Below are positions 6,726-14,080 of a stretch of 30,290 nt of DNA, piece after piece. Numbering within the stretch: position 1 is the first letter of the stretch; every line of letters starts with the position of its first letter. The position numbers and the translations under genes were made by a program. A model generated the notes under the pieces. It made no database searches, was not told the DNA's origin, and saw only the letters and a program-made list of their open reading frames with translations. This DNA is from a virus. The DNA is taken from IMG/VR virus record IMGVR_UViG_3300013093_000186, positions 1 to 30,290 of that record; one strand, given 5' to 3'.

Positions 6726-7135
6726 TGTAAACCTTTAATATGTGATTTGCGAACTCTTACCATAATCCATGTATTATAATAATCGTCACTTTCAAGTGCG
6801 CCTTTTATAAACTGTTCCTTAGCTTCAAGATATCCACATTCACCTTTTGATTTGCAAAGGTAGATAATCTCTCGGATAAAGTTCTCTTGGCCCAATTGTA
6901 ACACATCTTTGGTCACCTCGGCACTACTCCCGTAGTAATTTTTCCAATCCGAGGATACCTTAAACTTTTTCTTCTTTCCTTTTAATACTTTTGTTTTAGA
7001 AGAATAGAAGAATTTCTTTCCGATGTATTTTTTGCCGGTTATTATGTTGGTTATTAGATACACAAATCCATAATTATCACCGATCATTTCCTCGGTAAAG
7101 TCACTACCATTGTAAGTCCAGGTTAAGAGTCCCAT
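6719..7135 (-). CDS. SegE-like GIY-YIG endonuclease
   Basis: The 138-residue protein has GFVYLITN (23-30) and KYIGKKFF (36-43), forming the GIY-YIG hairpin. A basic KGKKKKFKVSSDW stretch, NYYGSS and an E-containing helix ENFIREII follow. This matches the T4 SegE-type 'putative endonuclease' branch, small free-standing nucleases that can act as homing endonucleases. It has only the catalytic part and no obvious NUMOD DNA-binding repeats. It sits close to the nrd genes, common neighbours of phage homing enzymes. The start overlaps the zinc-ribbon gene by 13 bases; GAGGA is 9 bases upstream. Activity and mobility are inference. Confidence 0.85.
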   Translation of the reverse strand: MGLLTWTYNGSDFTEEMIGDNYGFVYLITNIITGKKYIGKKFFYSSKTKVLKGKKKKFKVSSDWKNYYGSSAEVTKDVLQLGQENFIREIIYLCKSKGECGYLEAKEQFIKGALESDDYYNTWIMVRVRKSHIKGLQC

Positions 7136-7308
7136 CCTTCTGCATCCTCATTGAATTCATCATCCTCTATATAGTCGGTGATTTCTTCAATGGTTTCTCC
7201 GCAAAACGGACAAAACTCAGGCAGTTCGGCTGACACTAATTCTTCAACATAAACAATATCGTAACTAGATTCACAATTATGGCACTCAGCTGTCATTGTT
7301 TTTTCCAT
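7123..7308 (-). CDS. small zinc-ribbon protein
   Basis: The 61-residue protein has two CxxC knuckles, C9/C12 (CHNC) and C33/C36 (CPFC), followed by an extremely acidic tail (EEITDYIEDDEFNEDAEGWD). This is a minimal zinc ribbon as in many phage and rubredoxin-like proteins. AAGGA lies 6 bases before ATG 7308. It follows nrdB by 9 bases and overlaps the SegE-like gene. The acidic tail could contact a basic partner or RNA polymerase, but this is speculation. Confidence 0.75.
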   Translation of the reverse strand: MEKTMTAECHNCESSYDIVYVEELVSAELPEFCPFCGETIEEITDYIEDDEFNEDAEGWDS

Positions 7309-7317
7309 TATAGTTCC

Positions 7318-8304
7318 TTAATGTGCCCAAACATCTCCCCAATCTCCAGATAAAGCACCCTTTGCATAGTCAGTAGCTCTATTCTCGAAAAAGTTAGTAT
7401 GAGTTGGTGCGTTAATCATTTCCTCAACCCACGGCAGAGGATTACGTTTTACTTTGAATATGCCTTTGAGGCCTAATGATATTAATCTTCTGTCAGCAAT
7501 GTAACGAATATACTTCTTCACATCTTCAGACGTTAAATTTTCCATAGGTCCCATTTCAAAAGCCAAGTCAATAAACTTTTCTTCCAATTTAACCATATTC
7601 TCAGCTATCGTATATAGGCGACTCTTTAAATCATCATTCCATATTTCATTATTTTCTTGAATATAGGTTCTGAATAACTTAACCATGTTTTCACAATGCT
7701 GAGTTTCATCAACAATAGACCATGTAACGATTTGACCCATACCTTTCATTTTACCATGTCTTGGAAAGTTTAATAACATGATGAATGAACTAAACAACTG
7801 CATACCTTCTGTAAATGCGGAGAATGTAGCAATATGAGTTGCTGTATTTTCTTTCGTTGTATTTTGTCCTGATATGTTTAAAATATAATCATGTTTTTCT
7901 CTCATTGCTGCATATTCCATAAAATCGTTATAAGTGGTTTCTGGCAAACCAAGTGTCTCGATCAAATGTGAATAGGCTGCAATATGTAATGCTTCTCTAG
8001 CTGCAAAGCCAAGTAACATCATTCTTACTTCAGGCTGAGGAAAATAGGGAAGGTAATTAGTAACATAACCGCCAGCTACATCAATATCGCCTTGAGTAAA
8101 AAACCGAAAGATATGTGTAAGAAATTTCTTTTCAGTTTCATTTAGTTTTTTCTTCCAATCTTTTTCATCTTCAAGCATTGGCACTTCTGTATGCAACCAA
8201 TGAGATTGTTCATGCTTTAACCAGGCCTCATATGCCCATGGATAGTTAAAAGGTTTAAATGAAGTTCTTCCTTCTGTTATATTATTATTTGTTTTCTTAA
8301 TCAT
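7318..8304 (-). CDS. nrdB: ribonucleotide reductase class I beta subunit
   Basis: The 328-residue protein makes the diferric-tyrosyl radical used by NrdA to form deoxyribonucleotides. Metal ligands fit the R2 pattern: D73 (QGDID), E104 and H107 (AAREALHIAAY), E166 (FTEGMQLF), E200 and H203 (VDETQHCEN). Radical tyrosine is Y111, four residues after H107 as in E. coli (H118/Y122). The length is short for E. coli NrdB (about 375) and typical for phage or NrdF-like forms. The start overlaps the thioredoxin-like gene by 8 bases. With NrdA, ThyX and thioredoxin it forms a complete dNTP supply route. Confidence 0.95.
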   Translation of the reverse strand: MIKKTNNNITEGRTSFKPFNYPWAYEAWLKHEQSHWLHTEVPMLEDEKDWKKKLNETEKKFLTHIFRFFTQGDIDVAGGYVTNYLPYFPQPEVRMMLLGFAAREALHIAAYSHLIETLGLPETTYNDFMEYAAMREKHDYILNISGQNTTKENTATHIATFSAFTEGMQLFSSFIMLLNFPRHGKMKGMGQIVTWSIVDETQHCENMVKLFRTYIQENNEIWNDDLKSRLYTIAENMVKLEEKFIDLAFEMGPMENLTSEDVKKYIRYIADRRLISLGLKGIFKVKRNPLPWVEEMINAPTHTNFFENRATDYAKGALSGDWGDVWAH

Positions 8305-8542
8305 TTAACCAAGCCTCTAGTGTTTTTTGTTGTACCATACCTACTAAACGTTTTACTTCTACATTCTCATCTAGCATAACGAGAGTTGGCACGCCACGAA
8401 CACCGTATTCAATTGCTGTATCTTGTGCGTTATCAATATCAATAACTTCAATTGGAATATTTGTTTCAATTTCTTCTAAAGTTTTTGCTAACATTTTACA
8501 TGGTCCACACCATGATGCTGAAAATCTTAATACTCTTTTCAT
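8297..8542 (-). CDS. thioredoxin-like protein
   Basis: The 81-residue protein has the redox site WCGPC (C12, C15), a cis-proline in RGVPTLV (P52) and the usual alternation of strands and helices. It is shorter than bacterial thioredoxin (about 108) because the first strand-helix unit is missing, as in phage thioredoxin/glutaredoxin-like proteins. Position directly upstream of nrdB, overlapping by 8 bases, suggests it is the electron donor for this phage's ribonucleotide reductase. Its start overlaps the 41-aa membrane gene in an ATGA junction. Confidence 0.9.
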   Translation of the reverse strand: MKRVLRFSASWCGPCKMLAKTLEEIETNIPIEVIDIDNAQDTAIEYGVRGVPTLVMLDENVEVKRLVGMVQQKTLEAWLND

Positions 8543-8664
8543 TTTCTTTTATTCTCCGTTTGTTCTTGACTTGGTGGAAAATACGGCTCTATCACATAGT
8601 GCTCTGCTCCCCACCATCCTATAGCAGTTATAAATCCTGCAAATAATAAATCTATAACTATCAT
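8539..8664 (-). CDS. small membrane protein (41 aa)
   Basis: ATG 8664 starts MIVIDLLFAGFITAIGWWGA and TGA ends it at 8539. A single hydrophobic segment (about residues 2-19) precedes EHYVIEPYFPPSQE and a basic NKRK end. GGAGA lies 5 bases before the start, and there is no gap after the stop of the amidotransferase-like gene. The stop overlaps the thioredoxin ATG (ATGA). Small TM peptides like this are common in T4-like phages of marine hosts. Role unknown. Confidence 0.7.
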   Translation of the reverse strand: MIVIDLLFAGFITAIGWWGAEHYVIEPYFPPSQEQTENKRK

Positions 8665-9312
8665 TCATCTCTCCATCAATTCATTCACAAAATCTAATAA
8701 TATCTCATGTTGTAAACCACCATGATATTTACCCTTCATCCAACTATAACCATCATACCAGAATTCTTCACTCTCAGGATGACAACCAATTAGACCAATA
8801 TTGTTTTGAACAATAGCCATTGGCATACCTGTATTGGCATACTTAGCATGAGTCTCGTATTTACCTTCGCCAACAAAAGTTGGTCCATCATAAAAGAACA
8901 TATTTTGGTGATGACCATCATACCATACAGTCGGCATATTCTTTGCATGAGGTCTTCTAGTACAAGTACCAGGCTGAGTTATATATTGAACCGCATCCAC
9001 ATCTTTTAAAATATCAAAGTAGTAACTACCAGCCCAAAAGGCACCCATACAAATACCAAGATACTTGCCGCCATTAGAAACAAAATCTCTAACATACTCA
9101 CCATTTTGTTTTAATGAATTATCAAAAGAATCTGAATCACCAAATCCACCAGGAAAAGCCACCATGTCTACGTTATCAAAGAACCCGTCTTCCATTTCAT
9201 TCTTTGAAAATAGTTTGAAATGGTATTTTCTATCCAGTGCCTTCAATAATCCATTACCAGATTGAACTGAACATTTCGGATCATTAATAAACATAGCAAT
9301 TGTGGGTTTCAT
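8665..9312 (-). CDS. class-I glutamine amidotransferase-like (BPL_N-like) protein
   Basis: The 215-residue protein has a Rossmann-like order with AFPGGFGDSDSF (52-63), the nucleophile elbow GICMGAFWAG with C88, and GLIGCHPESEEF carrying H178 and E180. Together these give the Cys-His-Glu triad of the class-I glutamine amidotransferase-like superfamily. The PGG and wide C-terminal part suggest the BPL_N branch (the N-terminal domain of some biotin-protein ligases) rather than a synthetase. No synthetase domain is fused, so the acceptor is unknown. It lies in the nrd operon, which hints at nucleotide or DNA-base metabolism but does not show it. The start lacks a clear ribosome binding site and follows the upstream stop by one base. 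Confidence 0.75.
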   Translation of the reverse strand: MKPTIAMFINDPKCSVQSGNGLLKALDRKYHFKLFSKNEMEDGFFDNVDMVAFPGGFGDSDSFDNSLKQNGEYVRDFVSNGGKYLGICMGAFWAGSYYFDILKDVDAVQYITQPGTCTRRPHAKNMPTVWYDGHHQNMFFYDGPTFVGEGKYETHAKYANTGMPMAIVQNNIGLIGCHPESEEFWYDGYSWMKGKYHGGLQHEILLDFVNELMER

Positions 9313-9313
9313 T

Positions 9314-9925
9314 TTATTCGTAGTCTTGTCTCAAATCAGGATCAATTAATTGACCTCTCATCAAATATAAAGGAGCTTTCCTGTAAATTAGAAAATCGTG
9401 GAATGGATCTGTTAATATTTTAATACACCAGACATATGCCGTTTTAAAGCTTTGTTTAATTGTCAATTGTATCATACGAAAGGTTACTGCGGCAACTCCT
9501 AACCATAACCAACCAATACCAACTCTATTTAAATATGTTTCGGTATCTTGGTGTGGTACCAAATAATTCATAAATGCCAAATCAAAGTATGCTAAAATCG
9601 GTATAGCCACAAAACAAGCCATTAGCACTCTCTTGCGGTTTAGATTATAACCAATCTTAATTTCTTCTTTGTATTCTTGTGTTGCTTGATTATATGTGTC
9701 ATAATCTTTAGGTTCAAAGAAAAAGTGGCCACATTGTCTGGTTGTCATAGCAACTAACCATGCCACATAAGCTGAAACAACCGGATCAATAAACAAAAAG
9801 ATATAAGCAATCATAAAACTAATTGCTGATACAAAATGTAATGACTGGTTGATCCTACTGTGGTGATAATATCTATGGTCATCCCATCTCTGTTCTTTTA
9901 ATGTAGCCAATATTTCTTTAAACAT
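9314..9925 (-). CDS. multi-pass membrane protein resembling Mpo1/DUF962
   Basis: Starting at ATG 9925 (AAGG 8 bases upstream, 4 bases after the nrdA stop) the product has 203 residues. Near the N-terminus is DHRYYHHSRINQSLHFVSA, then two close TM segments, RQCGHFFFEPKDYD, a soluble loop KEEIKIGYNLNRKR, and two more TM segments. The H-H-x3-N-x3-H-F and R/Q-x2-G-H-x2-F-E pattern with paired TMs resembles the Mpo1-like (DUF962) family. Yeast Mpo1 is an Fe-dependent dioxygenase acting on 2-hydroxy fatty acids. The similarity is remembered and diverged. A TTG 14 codons upstream is possible but lies inside nrdA. It is unexpected in a nucleotide operon. Confidence 0.6.
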   Translation of the reverse strand: MFKEILATLKEQRWDDHRYYHHSRINQSLHFVSAISFMIAYIFLFIDPVVSAYVAWLVAMTTRQCGHFFFEPKDYDTYNQATQEYKEEIKIGYNLNRKRVLMACFVAIPILAYFDLAFMNYLVPHQDTETYLNRVGIGWLWLGVAAVTFRMIQLTIKQSFKTAYVWCIKILTDPFHDFLIYRKAPLYLMRGQLIDPDLRQDYE

Positions 9926-9929
9926 TTTT

Positions 9930-11717
9930 TTAACCTTCACAAGCAATACAATCGTTACCTTGAGCAATTTGTGTCATATCCAATTCTTTGATAATCTCTC
10001 TCTGAATCTTCTTAGATACTTTATCAGCCTTACCAATCTTCTCAGAACGGCAATAGTATAATGTCTTTAGTCCTTTTTTCCATGCCATAAAATGAATAGC
10101 ATGAATGTACTTTATATGTGCATCTGGTCTAAAGAATAAATTAAGTGATTGTGCTTGATCGATAAACTCTTGTCTATCAGCAGCTAAATCAATTACCCAT
10201 CGCTGGTCAATTTCCATAGATGTTTTGAATATATCTTTTTCCAAATCAGATAACATGTCTAAGTGTTGTACAGAACCATCATTAGCAATAATACTGGACC
10301 AAGTATCATTATAATCATTTTCGTCTTTTGCTTTTTCTCTAACGATTTTATCTAACCATTTGTTTTTGTTCAAAAATGAGCCAGATAACGTATCCTGACG
10401 ATAAGCATTAGCACGAAAAGGTTCGATGCTAGGAGAAGTATTTCCCATAATGATAGACGAAGAAGCATTTGGAGCAACAGCCATAGTATGACTGAAGCGT
10501 TTACCAGTGCCACTAGCGTCAGGGGCCTCACCTCTCTCTTTACCCAATTCCAGATTTGCATGATCTAAACCTTTCTTAATATGTTTAAAGATTTGGTTAT
10601 TAGTGACTTTCGCCATTACACCCTCAAAAGGGATACCCAACTTCTGTAAATAAGCATGAAAGCCGAGAGCACCCACACCAATGCTACGCTCTCTAGTAGC
10701 AGAGAATTTAGCTCTAGCGATAGTATCAGGAGCATTATCAATAAAGTATTGAAGTACGTTATCCAACATCTCCGCAACGTCCCGTAGAAAATGTTTATTA
10801 TTCTTCCATTCATCATAAGTCTCCAAGTTCAAAGAAGATAAACAACATACGGCTGTTCGCTGTTCATTAGTTGGCAAAATAATTTCAGAGCACAAATTTG
10901 ATTGATGTACTTTAAGTCCTAAATCTTTTAAGTGTTTTGGTAACATTCTGTTACTCGTATCAATATAATGAATGTATGGTTCACCTGTGTGCATACGTAA
11001 TTCTAAAATTTGTTGCCACAAGTGTCTAGCCGATACCACTTCTCTCACTTCTCCGCTATGTGGATCTTTCAATTGCCATTCATCACTAGCATTTGGATCT
11101 AACATACATCTTTCAATAATTTCCATGAAAGAATCTGGTATATTAATACCGTGATGAAGATTCAAACATCTTGAATTAGGATCACCTGTTGATTTTCTTA
11201 ATTCTATAAAAGAAGTAATATCGGGATGGCTAATATCAAGATAGGCAGCATAACTACCACGGCGAGTACGACCTTGCCGATAAGCCAAAGAACTAGCATC
11301 ATACATTTTAAGATGTGGCATAACACCAGTAGACTTATCATCGGCAGAGCGAATACCAAAACCGATACCGACACCACCGCCCAACATAGATAACCAATTA
11401 GTTTCTGATAAGTTTTCAACTAAACCCTCCGCAGTATCTTCAATATAATTTAAAAAACATGATATGGGAAGACCACGCTTAGATCTACCGAAAGATAGTA
11501 TCGGTGTAGAATACGAGAGCCAATGTTTACTAGAGTAATCGTAGAGTCTCTGAGCATGTTCTTTATTACTTCCAAATGTCTTTGATACGTATGCAAATCT
11601 GTGTTGTGGTGATTCTTCATCTTCTCTCATGTAAGATTCTTTAAGTCTCTTAACTCCCAATTCGTCAAACAGTTTATCCCTATCCAAATCTATCTTAATG
11701 CCTAGATACTCTGTCAT
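9930..11717 (-). CDS. nrdA: ribonucleotide reductase class I alpha subunit, no ATP cone
   Basis: This 595-residue catalytic subunit has C87 (GLPISCFLN) and C291 (AVCCLSSLN) as the reducible pair, and N274-C276-E278 (QSNLCSEI) as the active-site radical triad. The TLYYCRS tyrosine pair serves radical transfer, and the C-terminal CIACEG pair is reduced by thioredoxin. The first active Cys is at 87 instead of about 225 in E. coli (761 residues), so the N-terminal ATP cone that senses dATP is absent and the enzyme should escape dATP shut-off. GAAGG lies about 8 bases before ATG. It is separated from nrdB by four genes in one operon. Confidence 0.95.
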   Translation of the reverse strand: MTEYLGIKIDLDRDKLFDELGVKRLKESYMREDEESPQHRFAYVSKTFGSNKEHAQRLYDYSSKHWLSYSTPILSFGRSKRGLPISCFLNYIEDTAEGLVENLSETNWLSMLGGGVGIGFGIRSADDKSTGVMPHLKMYDASSLAYRQGRTRRGSYAAYLDISHPDITSFIELRKSTGDPNSRCLNLHHGINIPDSFMEIIERCMLDPNASDEWQLKDPHSGEVREVVSARHLWQQILELRMHTGEPYIHYIDTSNRMLPKHLKDLGLKVHQSNLCSEIILPTNEQRTAVCCLSSLNLETYDEWKNNKHFLRDVAEMLDNVLQYFIDNAPDTIARAKFSATRERSIGVGALGFHAYLQKLGIPFEGVMAKVTNNQIFKHIKKGLDHANLELGKERGEAPDASGTGKRFSHTMAVAPNASSSIIMGNTSPSIEPFRANAYRQDTLSGSFLNKNKWLDKIVREKAKDENDYNDTWSSIIANDGSVQHLDMLSDLEKDIFKTSMEIDQRWVIDLAADRQEFIDQAQSLNLFFRPDAHIKYIHAIHFMAWKKGLKTLYYCRSEKIGKADKVSKKIQREIIKELDMTQIAQGNDCIACEG

Positions 11718-11733
11718 ATGCTCTACCTTCTTG

Positions 11734-12381
11734 TTATTGTGTTATAAATTCGCTAATCATTGGAAATATCGGTTCTATTACTCTAGCACATTCTATCGCT
11801 ACCTCTCTATGTTCTTTTTGTGTCGATTTATCGCTTCGGATCTGTATGTAGTGTAACCAGGAACGAAGCGTTCCGTGCATATACATTCTACTCTTTGTCA
11901 TGCCTTCTGGCAATACAGCCCTCGCTTGTTCTTTTGCTATTCCTTTATCTAATGCAAACTGGTAAGCATCTTTAGCTACATCTAATACCTTGTTTTGGTA
12001 ATTTTCCCACCATGTTTGTAATGCTAGATTATCCGTTTCAATACTATTTTGTCTATTCTTTGTGTCTTGTAATCTTGATTCTTTTAGTTCAAATCCTAAT
12101 TGAGAAGCGTCGGCATACCGTTGACTAAACTCTTGAAAAGAGAATGATCTGTGTCTCAAGATTTGTCTTGCTATGTCCCTAGTTGTATTAATTTCTAAAC
12201 AGATACTGGCCATCTCCAATGGAGACCAGTGTTGATTTTTGATAAGATATCTAACCAGTTTTTCAGATGTTGCATCATTATTTTGATTTGCTGGGTTTGA
12301 TACTCTAGCCGCATAAGCTACTTGTTCTAACAAGTTCTTCCCATCGGCACCTTGTGTGTATGATATTAATTTCACTTCCAT
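11734..12381 (-). CDS. thyX: flavin-dependent thymidylate synthase
   Basis: The 215-residue protein makes dTMP from dUMP using FAD and methylene-tetrahydrofolate. The ThyX signature RHRx7S is present (R76, H77, R78 and S86 in RHRSFSFQEFSQRY), as are HWSPLEMAS (51-59) and the C-terminal LHYIQIRSDKSTQKEHREVA segment. Length is normal for ThyX. It sits between primase and nrdA, with 16 bases to nrdA, and together they supply dNTPs. Start ATG 12381 has AAGAG upstream. No dihydrofolate reductase is seen in the window, consistent with ThyX not needing one. Confidence 0.95.
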   Translation of the reverse strand: MEVKLISYTQGADGKNLLEQVAYAARVSNPANQNNDATSEKLVRYLIKNQHWSPLEMASICLEINTTRDIARQILRHRSFSFQEFSQRYADASQLGFELKESRLQDTKNRQNSIETDNLALQTWWENYQNKVLDVAKDAYQFALDKGIAKEQARAVLPEGMTKSRMYMHGTLRSWLHYIQIRSDKSTQKEHREVAIECARVIEPIFPMISEFITQ

Positions 12382-12394
12382 TATATAGTCTCTT

Positions 12395-13417
12395 TTAAGT
12401 CTTTTTCCAATTAGTAAATTGTAATTTCGCCATTAAATTTTGATATGTGTGGTTAGTTATAATATCTTCAATTTCGTCTGGTGAAAACCCATCTAAAACC
12501 ATGTCATTAATGTCTTTACACTCCATCATTTCTGGCCAAATTACTACCTTGTAATGTTCTTCTATCGCCTTTCCCATTTGTTTTACAATTTCTTTGTTTC
12601 TAGGTTCATTATCATAGATTAATACCACATTTTCTTTTGGTAATATCTTGGTAATGGATGTGAGATTAGAATCAGCAGTAGCCACAGCATTTTTAATGAA
12701 TAAAGAGTCAATAGGACCTTCCGTCACATAGATTGGTTGTTCCATGTCAATCCTATCAAGTCCAAACACCTTGTGATTATCTATGTCAAGTTTCATGGTG
12801 ATATATCTCAATTTAGATTCACCAAGAGCACGACCTTGAAACGCAATTAGGTTTTTATCTTTATCGTAGAATGGTATCACTAATCTTTTATCACCATCAA
12901 TCAAACGTTCTTGGCCAAGTTGATTAAAGCCAAGACCGTCTACAAAGGCTTTGAAGTCTTCTGCATAGTATAAAGAATCAAAAGCTCCGTCCGGGATTTT
13001 TCTATGTTCAACATAATCTCTTGCAAAATGTCCTCGTGGTAAGGAAGCAATTGAAGGGATTCCGAGTGATTTTTTAAATGTCGGTGTTTCTGTTTTGAAC
13101 GCTGAAAAATCTGGTTTAGTATTACTAATGTTTTTCGCTGGATCATGTTTGTATCTCTCTAGTGTATATTCTTTCAATAAACTAGGCTCTACTCTCTCTA
13201 AGAAATTATAGAAAGAAATGGACGCAGAACAATTGTGACACATAAAGAAGTAATTGTTCTTCTTTTTGTATATGTACCCACGAGTTTTGGTTTTATTTTT
13301 TTGTGAATCGCCACAAAGAGGACACCTGAAGTTATACAGGTCTTCTTTCTTTTGTGTGAATAGGTGAAGCTTAGAGGATGCCCTAAGCAAAAAGGCTCTA
13401 TCAATAAAAACGCTCAT
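12395..13417 (-). CDS. phage DNA primase (zinc finger plus TOPRIM)
   Basis: The 340-residue protein synthesises RNA primers, like T4 gp61. The zinc-binding domain uses C32/C35 (CPLCGD) and C60/C63 (CHNC). The middle has VIPFYDKDKNLIAFQGRAL (180-198), typical of the primase RNA-polymerase domain. The TOPRIM part has E233 (VTEGPIDSLF), D269/E271 (IYDNE) and CKDINDMV. The size equals T4 gp61 (342). It has its own promoter P3 with a short leader. No Shine-Dalgarno is visible before ATG 13417; a T-tract (TATTTTTTTATT) lies there instead. Helicase and polymerase must lie outside the window. Confidence 0.9.
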   Translation of the reverse strand: MSVFIDRAFLLRASSKLHLFTQKKEDLYNFRCPLCGDSQKNKTKTRGYIYKKKNNYFFMCHNCSASISFYNFLERVEPSLLKEYTLERYKHDPAKNISNTKPDFSAFKTETPTFKKSLGIPSIASLPRGHFARDYVEHRKIPDGAFDSLYYAEDFKAFVDGLGFNQLGQERLIDGDKRLVIPFYDKDKNLIAFQGRALGESKLRYITMKLDIDNHKVFGLDRIDMEQPIYVTEGPIDSLFIKNAVATADSNLTSITKILPKENVVLIYDNEPRNKEIVKQMGKAIEEHYKVVIWPEMMECKDINDMVLDGFSPDEIEDIITNHTYQNLMAKLQFTNWKKT

Positions 13418-13434
13418 AATAAAAAAATAGTAGA

Positions 13435-13851
13435 TTAACGAATAATTCTATCTATTATATCAAAATTTATGTGTGAAAGCAACCATGATAGGACAATAAC
13501 GCCACCGGTAATCATCCACTTCCATTGCAGGATTATATCCAACTGTTTCTTTTCTTGTACTTGGTGGTTTTGAATAAAAACCCTTAATGATTTTATTTCA
13601 TCCATAATACGTAATTCTGATGCTTGCATTTTATCCAATACCGTATCAATACGGTCGTGAATTTCTTTAACATCGCTGTCGGTTTCCCGTCTTCTAGCTT
13701 CCATATCAACGTAAACCTTCGCTATATGGCGGTCATGTTGATCCACCAATTTGTCTATGATTGTATCCATTTTTCCGCAAAGTAAGGTAAGGGTGGCGAC
13801 TTGGGATTTTAAAACCCCAACGTCTACTTTTATATCGTCATCAATAGGCAT
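13435..13851 (-). CDS. coiled-coil protein with C-terminal TM anchor (XhlA-like)
   Basis: The product is 138 residues. A long helical, charged region (about 10-105) with heptad-like pattern (KMDTIIDKLVDQHDRHIAKV, DRIDTVLDKMQASEL) precedes one TM segment at about 111-128 (WMITGGVIVLSWLLSH). This is the layout of the hemolysin XhlA-like family found near phage lysis genes. The location at the edge of the lysis block agrees with a role at the inner membrane. AAGGGAAG lies about 9 bases before ATG. Lysis function is inference. Its 3' end contains promoter P3. Confidence 0.65.
   Translation of the reverse strand: MPIDDDIKVDVGVLKSQVATLTLLCGKMDTIIDKLVDQHDRHIAKVYVDMEARRRETDSDVKEIHDRIDTVLDKMQASELRIMDEIKSLRVFIQNHQVQEKKQLDIILQWKWMITGGVIVLSWLLSHINFDIIDRIIR
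13454..13482 (-). promoter_or_regulatory. sigma70-type promoter P3 for primase
   Basis: TTGCTT (13477-13482) and TATAAT (13454-13459) are 17 bases apart on the minus strand, and the -10 continues AGATA. It lies in the last codons of the coiled-coil gene. The predicted start is near 13447, giving a leader of about 30 bases before ATG 13417. It would let replication genes be expressed apart from the lysis block. Confidence 0.75.
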
Positions 13852-13893
13852 TTCTTGACACTTCCCTTTTACTAAGCAAAAATTATGACAGCT

Positions 13894-14076
13894 TTATTTC
13901 TTTTCAGGCAATTTCTCGCCATCAAGTTTTTTATGGATTTTTATTTGCTTACAAACTTCTTTCTCTTTGCCTTTGGCATCTTTTGTTGTATTACAAACTC
14001 TCTTAGTTTTAGACTCGGCATGAACTAAACTAATAGAAACAAGTGTTAATACAAAAGCTAAAATAATTTTTTTCAT
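13894..14076 (-). CDS. small exported protein (60 aa)
   Basis: The product begins MKKIILAFVLTLVSISLVHA, a textbook Sec signal peptide with cleavage likely after HA (residue 20). The mature 40 residues are highly basic and contain two Cys (VCNTTKD, VCKQIKI) that could form a disulfide in the periplasm. No family is recognised. GGAGA lies about 10 bases upstream. It is probably part of the envelope/lysis operon. Confidence 0.7.
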   Translation of the reverse strand: MKKIILAFVLTLVSISLVHAESKTKRVCNTTKDAKGKEKEVCKQIKIHKKLDGEKLPEKK

Positions 14077-14080
14077 ATAT

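Noticed and set aside
9926-9967. Upstream TTG start for the Mpo1-like gene
   Set aside because: The extra 14 codons lie inside the nrdA 3' end, while AAGG is well placed for ATG 9925, just after the nrdA stop.
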